Assembly: GCF_036178145.1 (NCBI RefSeq)
Contig: NZ_CP108067.1
Span: forward strand, 5,208,001-5,272,000
Source of the DNA: Streptomyces sp. NBC_00273
Lineage (GTDB): Bacteria; Actinomycetota; Actinomycetes; Streptomycetales; Streptomycetaceae
Direction: 5' to 3'
Length of the DNA stretch: 64,000 nt
Shown here: positions 16,470 to 24,877 of the stretch, piece by piece
How the letters are laid out: every line of letters starts with the position of its first letter
Position numbering within the stretch: the stretch's first letter is position 1
Position numbers and translations under genes: made by a program
Notes under the pieces: model-generated
What the model was told of the DNA's origin: nothing
The model's input: only the letters and a program-made list of their open reading frames with translations
Databases searched by the model: none

Positions 16470-18352
16470 TTCTGTTCCTCCTGGGCGTCGCGGGAATCGG
16501 TGGAGTGGGTCGCCCATTCCAGGAGTCCGAGGAAGGCCCGGTTGAGCAGGGTGGAGTCGGCGGGGCGCAGCGGCCGCTGGGACATCAGCAGGGCCTGCCC
16601 GTAGAGCGATTCGACGGCCGTGCCGGTCAGCGCCTCGTCGGGCAGCGCGGAGATCCGGCGGATGAGCGGGTTGTTGTGGTTGAGGACCAGACGGGCGCGC
16701 GGCGCGGAGCCGCGCAGCGCGCCGAGGATGCCGCTCCATAGGGAGTCGGCGCTCTCCAGCGCGGCGGTGCGGTCGCGCTCCTGGCGGGCCTGCCGGTCGT
16801 CGAGGTACAGCGCGGGCACGGCGACGGGCTGGAAGGCGCGCAGCACCACGTCGCAGCCCTGGGCTTCCAAGCGGGTGCGCGCGGTGGCCAGGAAGGGGGC
16901 GAGCGCCAGTTCGGCCGCGGTCGGCACCGGGTCCAGCCGCTCGGTTACGGCCCCGGCGTCGAGTTCGGTGACCTTGAGTTCCGGCCGTACGGAGGGCAGC
17001 AGGGCCAGCAGGTCCGCATCGTAGGTGTATCCGGCGTTGATGACGCCGAGCCCGTGGGCCGCGGCGATCGGTGCGATCTGCCGGAACTCCTCGACGGTGC
17101 GGGTGAAGTGGATGTCCGTGTGGGCGGCCGCGAACTCCTGGAGGCTCATCGAGCCGTCGCTGGTCTCGAACGGCAGCCACGGCAGCATCAGCCCGAGCAG
17201 CTCGGAGTCGTGCCGGGCCATGGACTTCACGCCGAGGTGGTGGACCTGCAGGAAAGCGGCCAGGCGCTCCGGATCGCTGGCCGCGAGTTCGGCGAGCCAG
17301 CCGCGGACGCGGGCGCCGAGGGCGTCCCGTACGGCGGCGAGGGTCTCGTCGTCGTACAGGTTCTCGCGGGAAGCGGTGGGGCGCAGCGTGTCCGTGTCGA
17401 GTACGGCGCGGACGAAGAACGCCCAGTCGGGCAGCAGGTTGTCGGCCCGGTCGGTCAGCAGCATGCCCTTGAGGTGGACGCGGTGTCCGGCCCGGTGGGC
17501 GGGGCTGGTCGGTTCGGGAAGGACGTAGGCCACTCCCCGTACGCCGGCGACCGGCAGGTCGAGGTCGATGCTGTCGAGCGGGGTGAAACCGAAGAGCTGC
17601 GCGCAGTGCCCGGCGAGCGCGACGCGACGGGCGGCCGGCGTGGGGAAGGGACGGTCCCATACGGCGGGCCGGTCGGTGAGGGGGCGCGGCTCGCCGCCCT
17701 CGCCGTCGTCGAAGGTGATCTCGTACGGCAGCAGGGAGCCGTAGTCGCGGGCCAGTTCTTCGACCTTGGCCGGGACGGCCCATTCCGCGGCGCCCGGGCG
17801 GGCCTCCAGCACGACGGTGGTGCCGGGCTCCGGCCGTGCCTCGTGGGGCAGTTCGCGGACGGTGTACGAACCGTCGTCCGTGGCCAGCCATTCGACGGGC
17901 GCGGCCTGGGGGTCGCGGGCGGAGCGGGTGAGGACCCGGATCTGGCGGGCCACGACGAAGCACGCGAGCAGGCCGATGCCGAACTGACCGAGGAACTCCT
18001 GGCGGGTCGCTTCCAGGCCCTGCTCGTTGAGATCGGCGCCGTCGCCACCGCGCTTGGAACTACGGCCGATGGTGGCGAGCAGGGAGTGGGCCTCGGCAGC
18101 GGTCAGGCCGATGCCGCTGTCCTCGATGGTCACGCGGCCGCCGGACGCCGAGAGCCGGATGCGGACCTGTGCCGACGGTTCGAGGGCGTGGCGCGCGGTG
18201 ATCGCGTCCACCGCGTTCTGCAGGAGCTCGCGGACGTAGACGCGCGGGCTGGAGTAGAGGTGGTGGGAGAGGAGGTCCACCAGGCCGCGCAGATCGACCT
18301 GGAAGCTGTGGGGTGCCGACGGGGGCGTGGACGGGGCCGGGGACGTGGACAT
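16466..18352 (-). CDS. HSP90-family molecular chaperone (HtpG-like)
   Basis: This 628-residue protein has a GHKL ATPase domain at the N terminus: RELLQNAVDAITARH holds the catalytic Glu, the Mg-binding Asn and Asp, followed by IEDSGIGLT and GQFGIGLLACFVV. The middle domain keeps the catalytic arginine in LRPTASRENLYDD. Length matches HtpG (about 620-630), but identity looks low, and it is better called an HSP90-family protein than HtpG. It starts at ATG 18352 after GAGGTGA and is coupled to the TPR gene. No heat-shock promoter is evident. Confidence 0.88.
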   Translation of the reverse strand: MSTSPAPSTPPSAPHSFQVDLRGLVDLLSHHLYSSPRVYVRELLQNAVDAITARHALEPSAQVRIRLSASGGRVTIEDSGIGLTAAEAHSLLATIGRSSKRGGDGADLNEQGLEATRQEFLGQFGIGLLACFVVARQIRVLTRSARDPQAAPVEWLATDDGSYTVRELPHEARPEPGTTVVLEARPGAAEWAVPAKVEELARDYGSLLPYEITFDDGEGGEPRPLTDRPAVWDRPFPTPAARRVALAGHCAQLFGFTPLDSIDLDLPVAGVRGVAYVLPEPTSPAHRAGHRVHLKGMLLTDRADNLLPDWAFFVRAVLDTDTLRPTASRENLYDDETLAAVRDALGARVRGWLAELAASDPERLAAFLQVHHLGVKSMARHDSELLGLMLPWLPFETSDGSMSLQEFAAAHTDIHFTRTVEEFRQIAPIAAAHGLGVINAGYTYDADLLALLPSVRPELKVTELDAGAVTERLDPVPTAAELALAPFLATARTRLEAQGCDVVLRAFQPVAVPALYLDDRQARQERDRTAALESADSLWSGILGALRGSAPRARLVLNHNNPLIRRISALPDEALTGTAVESLYGQALLMSQRPLRPADSTLLNRAFLGLLEWATHSTDSRDAQEEQK

Positions 18353-18494
18353 GGGGCGTCACCTCGCGTGCGTGCAGGGATGGTTCGGTGATCGCGAGGT
18401 CCCCCCCTCACAGATCCCGGAGTGGTTCACACATTAGGGGGATGGTCGGACAATCTCTGCGTGAATTCCGGCGCCCTGGATGCCCGGCCCGGGA

Positions 18495-19034
18495 TTACTG
18501 GAAGCGCAGGAACTGCGGCGGTACGGCGTCCACCAGCCACACCCCGTTGGCGCTGATCCGGAAGACGTGTCCGGCCGCTCGCATCGCCCCGGCGTCCACG
18601 CTGAGCACGACGGGCCGGCCGCGTCGCGCGCCGACCCGGGTGGCGGTCTCCCGATCGGGGGACAGGTGCACGTGGTGGCGGGCCATCGGGCGCAGGCCCT
18701 CGGCGCGGATCGGCTCCAGGGCGGCGGCGACGGTGCCGTGGTAGAGGTAGGCGGGCGGTTCGGCCTCCGGCAGGTCCAGGTCCACGGCGACGGTGTGCCC
18801 CTGGTTGGCCCGGATCCGGGTGCCGTCGACGGCGAACCGCTGTTTGTCGTTGGCGGCGACGACGTGGTCGAGCTCGGCCCGGCTGAAGCGGAAACCGTGC
18901 GCGGCGGCCGCGCGCAGCAGGTCGTCGATCTCCACCCAGCCGTGGGGATCGAGCACCAGTCCGATCCGTTCCGGCTGGTGGCGTAGGTGTTTCGAGACGT
19001 ACTTCGACACCTTCACGGTGCGTCTTTCATCCAT
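18495..19034 (-). CDS. kptA: RNA 2'-phosphotransferase (Tpt1/KptA)
   Basis: This 179-residue enzyme transfers the 2'-phosphate left at RNA splice or ligation junctions to NAD+. Conserved elements are SKYVSKHLRHQPERIGL (N-terminal winged helix with the active Arg), YLYHGT (active His), RHHVHLSPDRETATRVG, and RGRPVVLSVD. Bacteria generally lack tRNA-intron ligation that leaves 2'-phosphates, so the natural substrate is unknown; repair-type ligation or ADP-ribosylation chemistry are options. ATG 19034 was chosen because it gives the family length. It is divergent from the MIP channel gene by 143 bp. Confidence 0.9.
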   Translation of the reverse strand: MDERRTVKVSKYVSKHLRHQPERIGLVLDPHGWVEIDDLLRAAAAHGFRFSRAELDHVVAANDKQRFAVDGTRIRANQGHTVAVDLDLPEAEPPAYLYHGTVAAALEPIRAEGLRPMARHHVHLSPDRETATRVGARRGRPVVLSVDAGAMRAAGHVFRISANGVWLVDAVPPQFLRFQ

Positions 19035-19134
19035 GGCCCCAGCGTGCCCGGTCGGACGGCCCCGCGGCAGGGATTTTCCGGGGGCGGCCGGTGGCGACAC
19101 GTGGTGGACACCCCCTATCGCCCTTCCAAGATGC

Positions 19135-19148
19135 GGAATATATTTTCC
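19135..19148. promoter_or_regulatory. AT-rich half-palindrome before the MIP gene
   Basis: GGAATATATTTTCC has GGAA/TTCC arms around an AT-rich centre, 30 bp upstream of the MIP start. It could hold the -10 region or a repressor site. The symmetry is imperfect, so this is tentative. Confidence 0.3.
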
Positions 19149-19177
19149 ACTATCGCTTCTGTCGAGAGGGAGAAACC

Positions 19178-19981
19178 ATGACAGCCCAACCCTCACCCTC
19201 GCTGTCACGCCGCGCCGCTGCTGAGCTGGTCGGTACCGCCGGCCTGCTCGTGGTCGTGATCGGCTCCGGGCTCAAGGCCGCCGAGCTCAGCCGCGACACC
19301 GGTGTCGCCCTCATCGCCAACTCGTTCGCCTCGGCCATCGGCCTCGGGCTGATCATCACGATCTTCGGGCCGTTGTCCGGCGCCCACCTCAACCCGGTCG
19401 TCACCCTCACCTCCTGGTGGTCCCGGCGGACCGGCGGTCAGGGTCTGGGCGGCCCCGAGGCCCTCGTCTACACCGTGGCCCAGAGCACCGGAGCCATCGG
19501 CGGCGCCCTCGTCGCGGACGTCATGTTCGGACGGACCCCGGGCACCTTCGCCACCCAAGTGCGCGACGGCGGTCATCTGCTCATCGGCGAGGTGGTCGCC
19601 ACCGCCGGTCTCGTCCTCCTGATCCAGGGCCTCGGCCGGATCGGCCGCTCCGGGCTCGTCCCGGCGGCGGTCGCCGCGTACATCGCGGCCGCGATCTGGT
19701 TCACCTCCTCCGGTTCCTTCGCCAATCCGGCGGGCACCATCGGGCGCAGCTTCAGTGACTCCTTCACTGGCATAGCTCCCCAGTCGCTGCCCGGATTCGT
19801 CGGCGCCCAGCTGGTCGGCGGGATCCTCGGCCTGGCCCTGGCCGCCTTCCTGTACGGGACCGGGAGGGGAGCCGGGACAGGGACGAGGGCTCGGTACGGG
19901 TCCAGGTTCGGCCGGAGTGCGAAGGCGGCGCCGGTGGACGGAGCGAGCCCGGCCAAGGTGGCGTACGAGACCGTCGGGTGA
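19178..19981 (+). CDS. MIP-family channel (aquaporin/aquaglyceroporin)
   Basis: This 267-residue integral membrane protein has six helices and two pore half-helices carrying the MIP motifs NPVVT (SGAHLNPVVTL, about residue 72) and NPAGT (FANPAGTIGRSFSD, about 186). Both deviate slightly from the NPA-V consensus, as in the actinobacterial glycerol/metalloid subgroup. Water, glycerol or arsenite are possible cargoes; no ars genes are visible nearby. ATG 19178 follows GGGAGA. The C terminus has a Gly/Arg tail. No strong terminator is seen before the convergent merR. Confidence 0.85.
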   Translation: MTAQPSPSLSRRAAAELVGTAGLLVVVIGSGLKAAELSRDTGVALIANSFASAIGLGLIITIFGPLSGAHLNPVVTLTSWWSRRTGGQGLGGPEALVYTVAQSTGAIGGALVADVMFGRTPGTFATQVRDGGHLLIGEVVATAGLVLLIQGLGRIGRSGLVPAAVAAYIAAAIWFTSSGSFANPAGTIGRSFSDSFTGIAPQSLPGFVGAQLVGGILGLALAAFLYGTGRGAGTGTRARYGSRFGRSAKAAPVDGASPAKVAYETVG

Positions 19982-20015
19982 GACGCCGGCTCAGTTGCCC
20001 ACAGGAAAAGGGGAC

Positions 20016-20024
20016 TTGTCCACA
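20016..20024 (+). other. DnaA box
   Basis: TTGTCCACA exactly matches the preferred Streptomyces DnaA box. TTGCCCACA lies at 19995-20003 and two degenerate copies follow near 20066-20080, all in the non-coding gap between the MIP and merR genes. Confidence 0.5.
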
Positions 20025-20174
20025 GCCGTTTGGGTGGGTTTTGACGGCAAACGCGTGATCCGCCCTGTGGACCCTGTGGAACCAGGGGACCGGCCCCGAC
20101 CGGCCCCGACGGGCCCGACCGGGCGTGACCTGCCCCGACCGGACCTTCCGCCGTGACCACCCTCCCCGGCGTCG

Positions 20175-21089
20175 TCACCGCTCTCGTCGGCGCGCCAGAT
20201 CGTTCATCGTCCGGGCCTGGAGCTCCCGCTCCGTCGCGGCCCGGACGAACTCCGCCACATGGTCGGCACCCACCAGATCCTGCACGGCCCGTACTGTTGC
20301 GGCCGGCAGCGCCACCGGCGAGGGCCCCGTCGGCCCCGGTGGGCCCGCCGACCCCAGGTGCCGCTGGAGGTGCCGGGTCGCGAAGAGCCGCATCGCCCGC
20401 GCCAGCTCCGCGTCCACGGTCTGCTGGGCCAGCGGCCGCAGCCTCCGGACCATCGTCGCCGCCTCCGCCGCGTCCGCGTCCGTGGGCGGCACCTGCCCGA
20501 GGTAGCGCGCGAAGACGTGCTCGGTGGTGAACTCCAGGAACCGCGAGGCGATGTGCTCCACCTGTCCCCGCAGCTCCCGCAGGTGCCCGGTGATCGCCGA
20601 CAGCGGCACCCCGGCCGCATGCAGCTCGGCGGCCACCGCCAGCTCTTGCGGTGAGGGCACCAGGAACTGGTCCGGGCGCCCAGGGATCCGCTCCAGCACC
20701 CCGAGCTCGCACGCCTCGTCCACGGCGCCGTCGTCCGGGCGGCCGCCGAACCGCTCGTCCAGCTCCTCCCTGCTGATCCGGGCCGCCTCCTCGTCGGTCC
20801 ACGGCCCGTGCACCTCGGCGACCAGCCCGAGTACGCCGCCCAGACCTCGCCCGGCGTCCCAGGCCTCCAGCAGTTCCTTGATGGAAGCCAGGGTGTAGCC
20901 GCGGTCCAGCAGGTCCGCGATCTGGCGCAGCCGCGCCAGATGCGTGTCCCGGTAGACGTTGGAACGGCCCCGCCGCTCCGGTTTCGGCAGCAGGCCACGA
21001 TCCTGGTACGCCCGGATCGTGCGCACCGTCGCCCCGCTGTGGTGTGCCAGATCCTCGATCCGGTACTCGGCTACCGCCTGATCGGACAA
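20175..21089 (-). CDS. MerR-family transcriptional regulator
   Basis: This 304-residue protein begins with a MerR winged helix (YRIEDLAHHSGATVRTIRAYQDRGLLP, then GRSNVYRDTHLARLRQIADLLDRGYTLASIKELLEAW). A long C-terminal effector domain has no cysteine cluster, so an organic ligand is more likely than a metal. The only sensible start is TTG 21089, with GGGAG 6 nt upstream, just after the preceding gene's stop. It is the last gene of a four-gene operon and may control it. Confidence 0.85.
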   Translation of the reverse strand: MSDQAVAEYRIEDLAHHSGATVRTIRAYQDRGLLPKPERRGRSNVYRDTHLARLRQIADLLDRGYTLASIKELLEAWDAGRGLGGVLGLVAEVHGPWTDEEAARISREELDERFGGRPDDGAVDEACELGVLERIPGRPDQFLVPSPQELAVAAELHAAGVPLSAITGHLRELRGQVEHIASRFLEFTTEHVFARYLGQVPPTDADAAEAATMVRRLRPLAQQTVDAELARAMRLFATRHLQRHLGSAGPPGPTGPSPVALPAATVRAVQDLVGADHVAEFVRAATERELQARTMNDLARRRER

Positions 21090-21099
21090 TCCCGGCTCC

Positions 21100-22019
21100 C
21101 TACGACATCGCGGCTCGGCCGACCGCGCCCGCCGCGGCCCGGGCGGCAGGTGAAGCCGCAAGGTACTCGACCGCCCTGCGCAGCGAGCCCTCCTGCGAGG
21201 GATGGTACGACCGCCGGAAGTAGCGGGGTATGGCCGTGCCGAGCTCTCTCCACGGAGGCAGCAGGCCCTTGGCCACCGCGCGGTTGTGCGCGCCGAGCGA
21301 GTAGCGCAGCCGGCCGCCCAGCTCGGGGTCGTTGCGCATGAGGTACGAGGCCCCCACACCCACAGCCACGCCAGCACGGGCGCGACCACGACCATCCCCT
21401 CGACGCGGCGCGCGTAGCGGGGCAGACCGGCTCCCCCGCAGTGCTGGTACATGTCGAAGGCGACGGAGCGGTGCTCCACCTCCTCCGCGCCGTGCCAGCG
21501 CAGCAGGTCCAGCATGATCTCGTCGGCCCCGGCCCGGTCGAGCCCGTCGGCCCGCAGCACCCAGTCCCCGAGGACCGCCGTGAACTGCTCGATCGCGGCG
21601 ACCACGGCCAGCCGGAAGCGCAGCCACTCCCGCGCCGTGACCGGTACACCGAACGGCGGTGCCTCCCCGAGCAGTTTCTCGAAGAGGAAGTCCACGTGCC
21701 GCGTGTACGCCTCCGTCGGCAGCTGCTGCTCGGCGAGGTGGTCCAGTACGTAGGAGTGCTGCACGCTGTGCGTGGCCTCCTGACCCATGAACCCCTTGAC
21801 GTCGCTGCGCAGCTCGGGGTCGGTGACCAGGGGCAGTCCCTCCTTGAGGACCCTGACGAACCACCGCTCCCCGGCGGGCAGCAGCAGGTGGAGCACGTTG
21901 ATGACGTGCGTGGCGGTGGGCTCGTCCGGTATCCAGTGCAGGGGGGTGGTCTTCCATGCGAAGGCCACCCGGCGCGGGCTGATCGGGTGCCGGCCGATCG
22001 GGTCCGCAGACCCGTTCAC
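21100..22019 (-). pseudogene. PF10118-type metal-dependent hydrolase, frameshifted
   Basis: The two parts together give about 306 residues of the predicted metal-dependent hydrolase family (helical, with conserved His/Glu in FMGQEATHSVQHSYVLD and GAEEVEHRSVAFDMYQ). The first part reads in one frame from GTG 22019 to about LAWLWVWG; the rest (ASYLMRNDPELGGRL to the stop at 21100) is in another frame. Adding one G to the five-G run (plus-strand C5 at 21351-21355) restores a continuous protein. This is either a real frameshift that removes the last third, or a homopolymer sequencing error. Its start overlaps the preceding gene's stop as GTGA. Confidence 0.75.
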
Positions 22020-23806
22020 AGCTTTGGCTCCAGCCTTGCGATGCGCCGCAGGGCACGCGGGGCGAAGCGGGACATCCACAGGGCGCCCTTGGACTCCGGA
22101 GTCACGGGCACGACGGCCTCGTTGCGCACGACCGCCCGCAGGATCGCGTCGGCGACCTTCTCCGGCGGGAAGTTGCGCAGCCCGTACAGCCGTGAGGAGC
22201 GTTCCTGGCGGCGCTTCTCCTCGGCCTCGTCCACCCCGGCGAAGCGCGAGGTGGCGGTGATGTTGGTGTTGATGATGCCCGGGCAGATCGCGGAGACGCC
22301 GATCGACTTCGACGCCAGTTCCGCGCGCAGGCACTCCGACAGCATCAGCACCGCGGCCTTCGAGGTGCTGTAGGCGGGCAAGGTCCTGGACGGCAGGTAG
22401 GCGGCGGCGGAGGCGGTGTTGACGATGTGCCCGCCCTGGCCGCGCTCGGCCATCTGCTTCCCGAAGATCCGGCAGCCGTGTATGACCCCCCACAGATTGA
22501 CGTCCAGGACCTTCTTCCAGTCCTCGGCGGTGGTGTCGAGGAAGGCGCCGGACAGGCCGATCCCGGCGTTGTTGACCAGGACGTCGACGATTCCGTACTC
22601 GGCGGCGACCTTCGCCGCGAGCTTCTCCATCGCCTGCTCGTCGCTGACGTCCACGCACTCGGCCCAGGCCTCGGCGGCACCGACGAGCCGGGCCATGTCG
22701 GCCGTGCGTGCAGCGCCTTCCGCGTCGCGGTCGACGGCGACCACTCGGGCCCCGGCCTCGGCGAAGGCGAAGGCGGTGGCCCGGCCGATGCCACTGGCCG
22801 CGCCGGTCACCAGGACCAGTTGGCCCGCGAACCGGTCTGCGTACTTGCCCGGGGCCTTCTGTTCCGGTGCCCGTGTCGCGGGCTCCTCCCGGTCGGTGAC
22901 GAACTCGGTGATCCAGGCGGCCAGCTGGTCGGGGCGGGTCCGGGGCACCCAGTGCTTGGCGGGCAGGGTCCGCCGCAGCAGGTCCGGGGCCCACCGCTCC
23001 AGACCGTCGTAGAGCCGCTCGGACAGGAAGGCGTCCCCGGTCGGGGTGATCAGCTGCACCGGTACGTGGGCGTACGCATCGGGGCGCGGCCGGCGCATTC
23101 GAGGCCGCACGTTGTCGCGGTAGAGCCAGGCTCCGTGTGCTGCGTCCGAAGGCAGTGAGGCCGTCGGATAGGCGCCGGCCGGAACCTTCTCGATCCGCTG
23201 GAGCATCGCGGGCCACCGCTTGCCGAGCGGCCCCCGCCAGGCGAGCTCCGGCAGCACGGGGGTGTGCAGCATGTAGACGTACCAGGACTTGGCGCCCTGG
23301 CCGAGGAGCTGCGCCGCCGCCCGCGGGGTGGGCCGCGCCATCCGCTTCTTGATCCAGTGCCCGAAGTGGTCGAGGGAGGGACCCGACATCGAGGTGAAGG
23401 AGGCGATCCTGCCCTCGGTGCGGGCGACCGTGGCGAACTCCCAGCCCTGTACGGAGCCCCAGTCGTGGCCGACCAGGTGTACGGGCCGGTCCGGACTGAC
23501 CGCGTCCGCCACCGCCAGGAAGTCGTCGGTCAGCTTCTCCAGGGTGAAGCCGCCGCGCAGCGGCTGCGGCGCGGTGGAGCGCCCATGGCCGCGTACGTCG
23601 TAGAGCACCACGTGGAAGCGCGTCGCGAGTCGCTCGGCGACCTCCGACCAGACCTCCTTGCTGTCCGGGTAACCGTGCACCAGCAGCACCGTCGGCCGGC
23701 CCGTCTCACCGAGCTCGACGACGCACAGCTCGATCCCACCGGTGCTCACCCGGCGCTCGCGCGCACCCGCCAGGCCCACCGCTCCCGCTCCACCCATGTC
23801 GCTCAT
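22016..23806 (-). CDS. alpha/beta (epoxide) hydrolase fused to short-chain dehydrogenase, EphD-like
   Basis: The 596-residue protein is a two-enzyme fusion. The N-terminal alpha/beta hydrolase (about 15-300) has the epoxide-hydrolase nucleophile in LVGHDWGS, an acid in ITPTGDAFL and a His in PAKHWVP. The C-terminal classical SDR (about 318-596) has TGAASGIGRA for NAD(P), NNAG, a catalytic Ser, and YSTSK. The same fusion occurs in Mycobacterium tuberculosis EphD (Rv2214c), tied to epoxy-mycolic acid metabolism. Streptomyces makes no mycolates, so the substrate is probably another epoxy or hydroxy lipid or xenobiotic. GGAGAAGG precedes ATG 23806, which overlaps the M24 stop as ATGA. Confidence 0.88.
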   Translation of the reverse strand: MSDMGGAGAVGLAGARERRVSTGGIELCVVELGETGRPTVLLVHGYPDSKEVWSEVAERLATRFHVVLYDVRGHGRSTAPQPLRGGFTLEKLTDDFLAVADAVSPDRPVHLVGHDWGSVQGWEFATVARTEGRIASFTSMSGPSLDHFGHWIKKRMARPTPRAAAQLLGQGAKSWYVYMLHTPVLPELAWRGPLGKRWPAMLQRIEKVPAGAYPTASLPSDAAHGAWLYRDNVRPRMRRPRPDAYAHVPVQLITPTGDAFLSERLYDGLERWAPDLLRRTLPAKHWVPRTRPDQLAAWITEFVTDREEPATRAPEQKAPGKYADRFAGQLVLVTGAASGIGRATAFAFAEAGARVVAVDRDAEGAARTADMARLVGAAEAWAECVDVSDEQAMEKLAAKVAAEYGIVDVLVNNAGIGLSGAFLDTTAEDWKKVLDVNLWGVIHGCRIFGKQMAERGQGGHIVNTASAAAYLPSRTLPAYSTSKAAVLMLSECLRAELASKSIGVSAICPGIINTNITATSRFAGVDEAEEKRRQERSSRLYGLRNFPPEKVADAILRAVVRNEAVVPVTPESKGALWMSRFAPRALRRIARLEPKL

Positions 23807-24660
23807 GCTGCCTTCTCCTCGGCCCAGCGCCGCACGTGCGGCAGATCGTCGTCCAGCCAGAACGCGCTTTCCTCGGGGTCCCGGGAGTCGGTGACGACCA
23901 GGATCTCCTCGAACTTCGCGCCTGTACCCCGGAATCCGAGGTGGGGTTCCACCGCCCACAAGCCGGGCTGCGGCGGATGGTCGGAAAAGCGGTACGGACT
24001 CCACAGCGGGGACCAGCCCTCACGGTGGCCGTGCAGGGCGTCACTCGCCAGCCCCTTGAGGGACTGGGTGCCGAAGCCGAAGGCGGTCGGCGACCAGCGC
24101 CGCTCCTTGACCCGGTCGATCTTGTGCGCGATCACCCCGAAGGGATAGGCCCGGTGCCGGTTGGCGTACCCCTGCCGGGTCATCAGCCGTTCGACGTTCT
24201 CGTAGATCTCGCGCAGGGAGCGGCCCTCGCGCACCTGCTCCAGGATCAGCACGCGGTGCGCCTGGAGATCGGACATGAGCCGGTCCTGCACCGGATTGAG
24301 CCCGAGGCTGCCCGAATAGCCGATGTCCGCCGCGTACCCCTTGTAGACCGGCGCCATGTCGAGGATGAAAGGCATCCCCGGCTCCAGCTTCCGGTTGGTG
24401 GGGAAGAACTGCAGCGGGATCCTGAAGTTCGCGAAGGCGGTGCGGTCCCCGAACCAGGCGAAGGGCAGGTGGAACCAGTCCCGTACCCCGCGCTCCCGCA
24501 GCCATTCGCGTTGCATCCGCGCGGCCTCGCGCTCGGTCACCCCGGGACGCAGCTGGGCCGCGACGGCCTCGGCGCACTCGTACGAGAGTCGCTGCACCTC
24601 TCTGAAGCCGCTCAGGTCGGCGGAGCGTCGCGCGGTGCGTTGCTTGGTGTCCCCAGCCAT
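23803..24660 (-). CDS. M24-family metallopeptidase (Xaa-Pro dipeptidase-like)
   Basis: The 285-residue protein has the pita-bread fold ligands of M24 enzymes: the Asp pair in FILDMAPVYKGYAADIGYSG, His in GVIAHKID, Glu in WAVEPHLGF and Glu in AKFEEILVV. It lacks the N-terminal creatinase-like domain of classical PepQ/PepP. With a complete metal site it is probably active, on peptides or perhaps on an amide in a lipid pathway. It heads the operon whose other members are EphD-like, the PF10118 hydrolase and MerR. ATG 24660 gives the expected length. Confidence 0.82.
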   Translation of the reverse strand: MAGDTKQRTARRSADLSGFREVQRLSYECAEAVAAQLRPGVTEREAARMQREWLRERGVRDWFHLPFAWFGDRTAFANFRIPLQFFPTNRKLEPGMPFILDMAPVYKGYAADIGYSGSLGLNPVQDRLMSDLQAHRVLILEQVREGRSLREIYENVERLMTRQGYANRHRAYPFGVIAHKIDRVKERRWSPTAFGFGTQSLKGLASDALHGHREGWSPLWSPYRFSDHPPQPGLWAVEPHLGFRGTGAKFEEILVVTDSRDPEESAFWLDDDLPHVRRWAEEKAA

Positions 24661-24756
24661 GTCAGCCCGTCCATCCGTGTAGCCGTACGCGCCCGTAAGT
24701 TGACACTGATGAATGTGACAATGACCGGAGATCACGTCAAGGGTCGTGCACGGACC

Positions 24757-24765
24757 TGTGGACAA
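24757..24765 (-). other. DnaA box
   Basis: TGTGGACAA is the complement of the exact Streptomyces DnaA box TTGTCCACA. It stands alone in the 217-bp divergent gap between the M24 operon and the ABC cluster. The same gap must hold both promoters. Confidence 0.45.
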
Positions 24766-24877
24766 AGCTGTCGGGTCCACGTCAGCCTCCAGTACGGGCA
24801 TGTACGCCTGAAGGCTGAGACGGGATCCAGCTCCAGGTCTGACGTTTCACGAGAGCTGCGCCACTAACGTCGAACCC

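Noticed and set aside
16470..17963. Upstream extension of the TPR reading frame (would make a 1508-residue protein)
   Set aside because: The extra 497 residues are Arg/Pro/Gly-rich and shadow the HSP90 gene in another frame. The real start at 16469 overlaps the HSP90 stop.
24843..24856. Possible eighth parS (GTTTCACGAGAG)
   Set aside because: Only the left half matches; the right half of the palindrome is absent.
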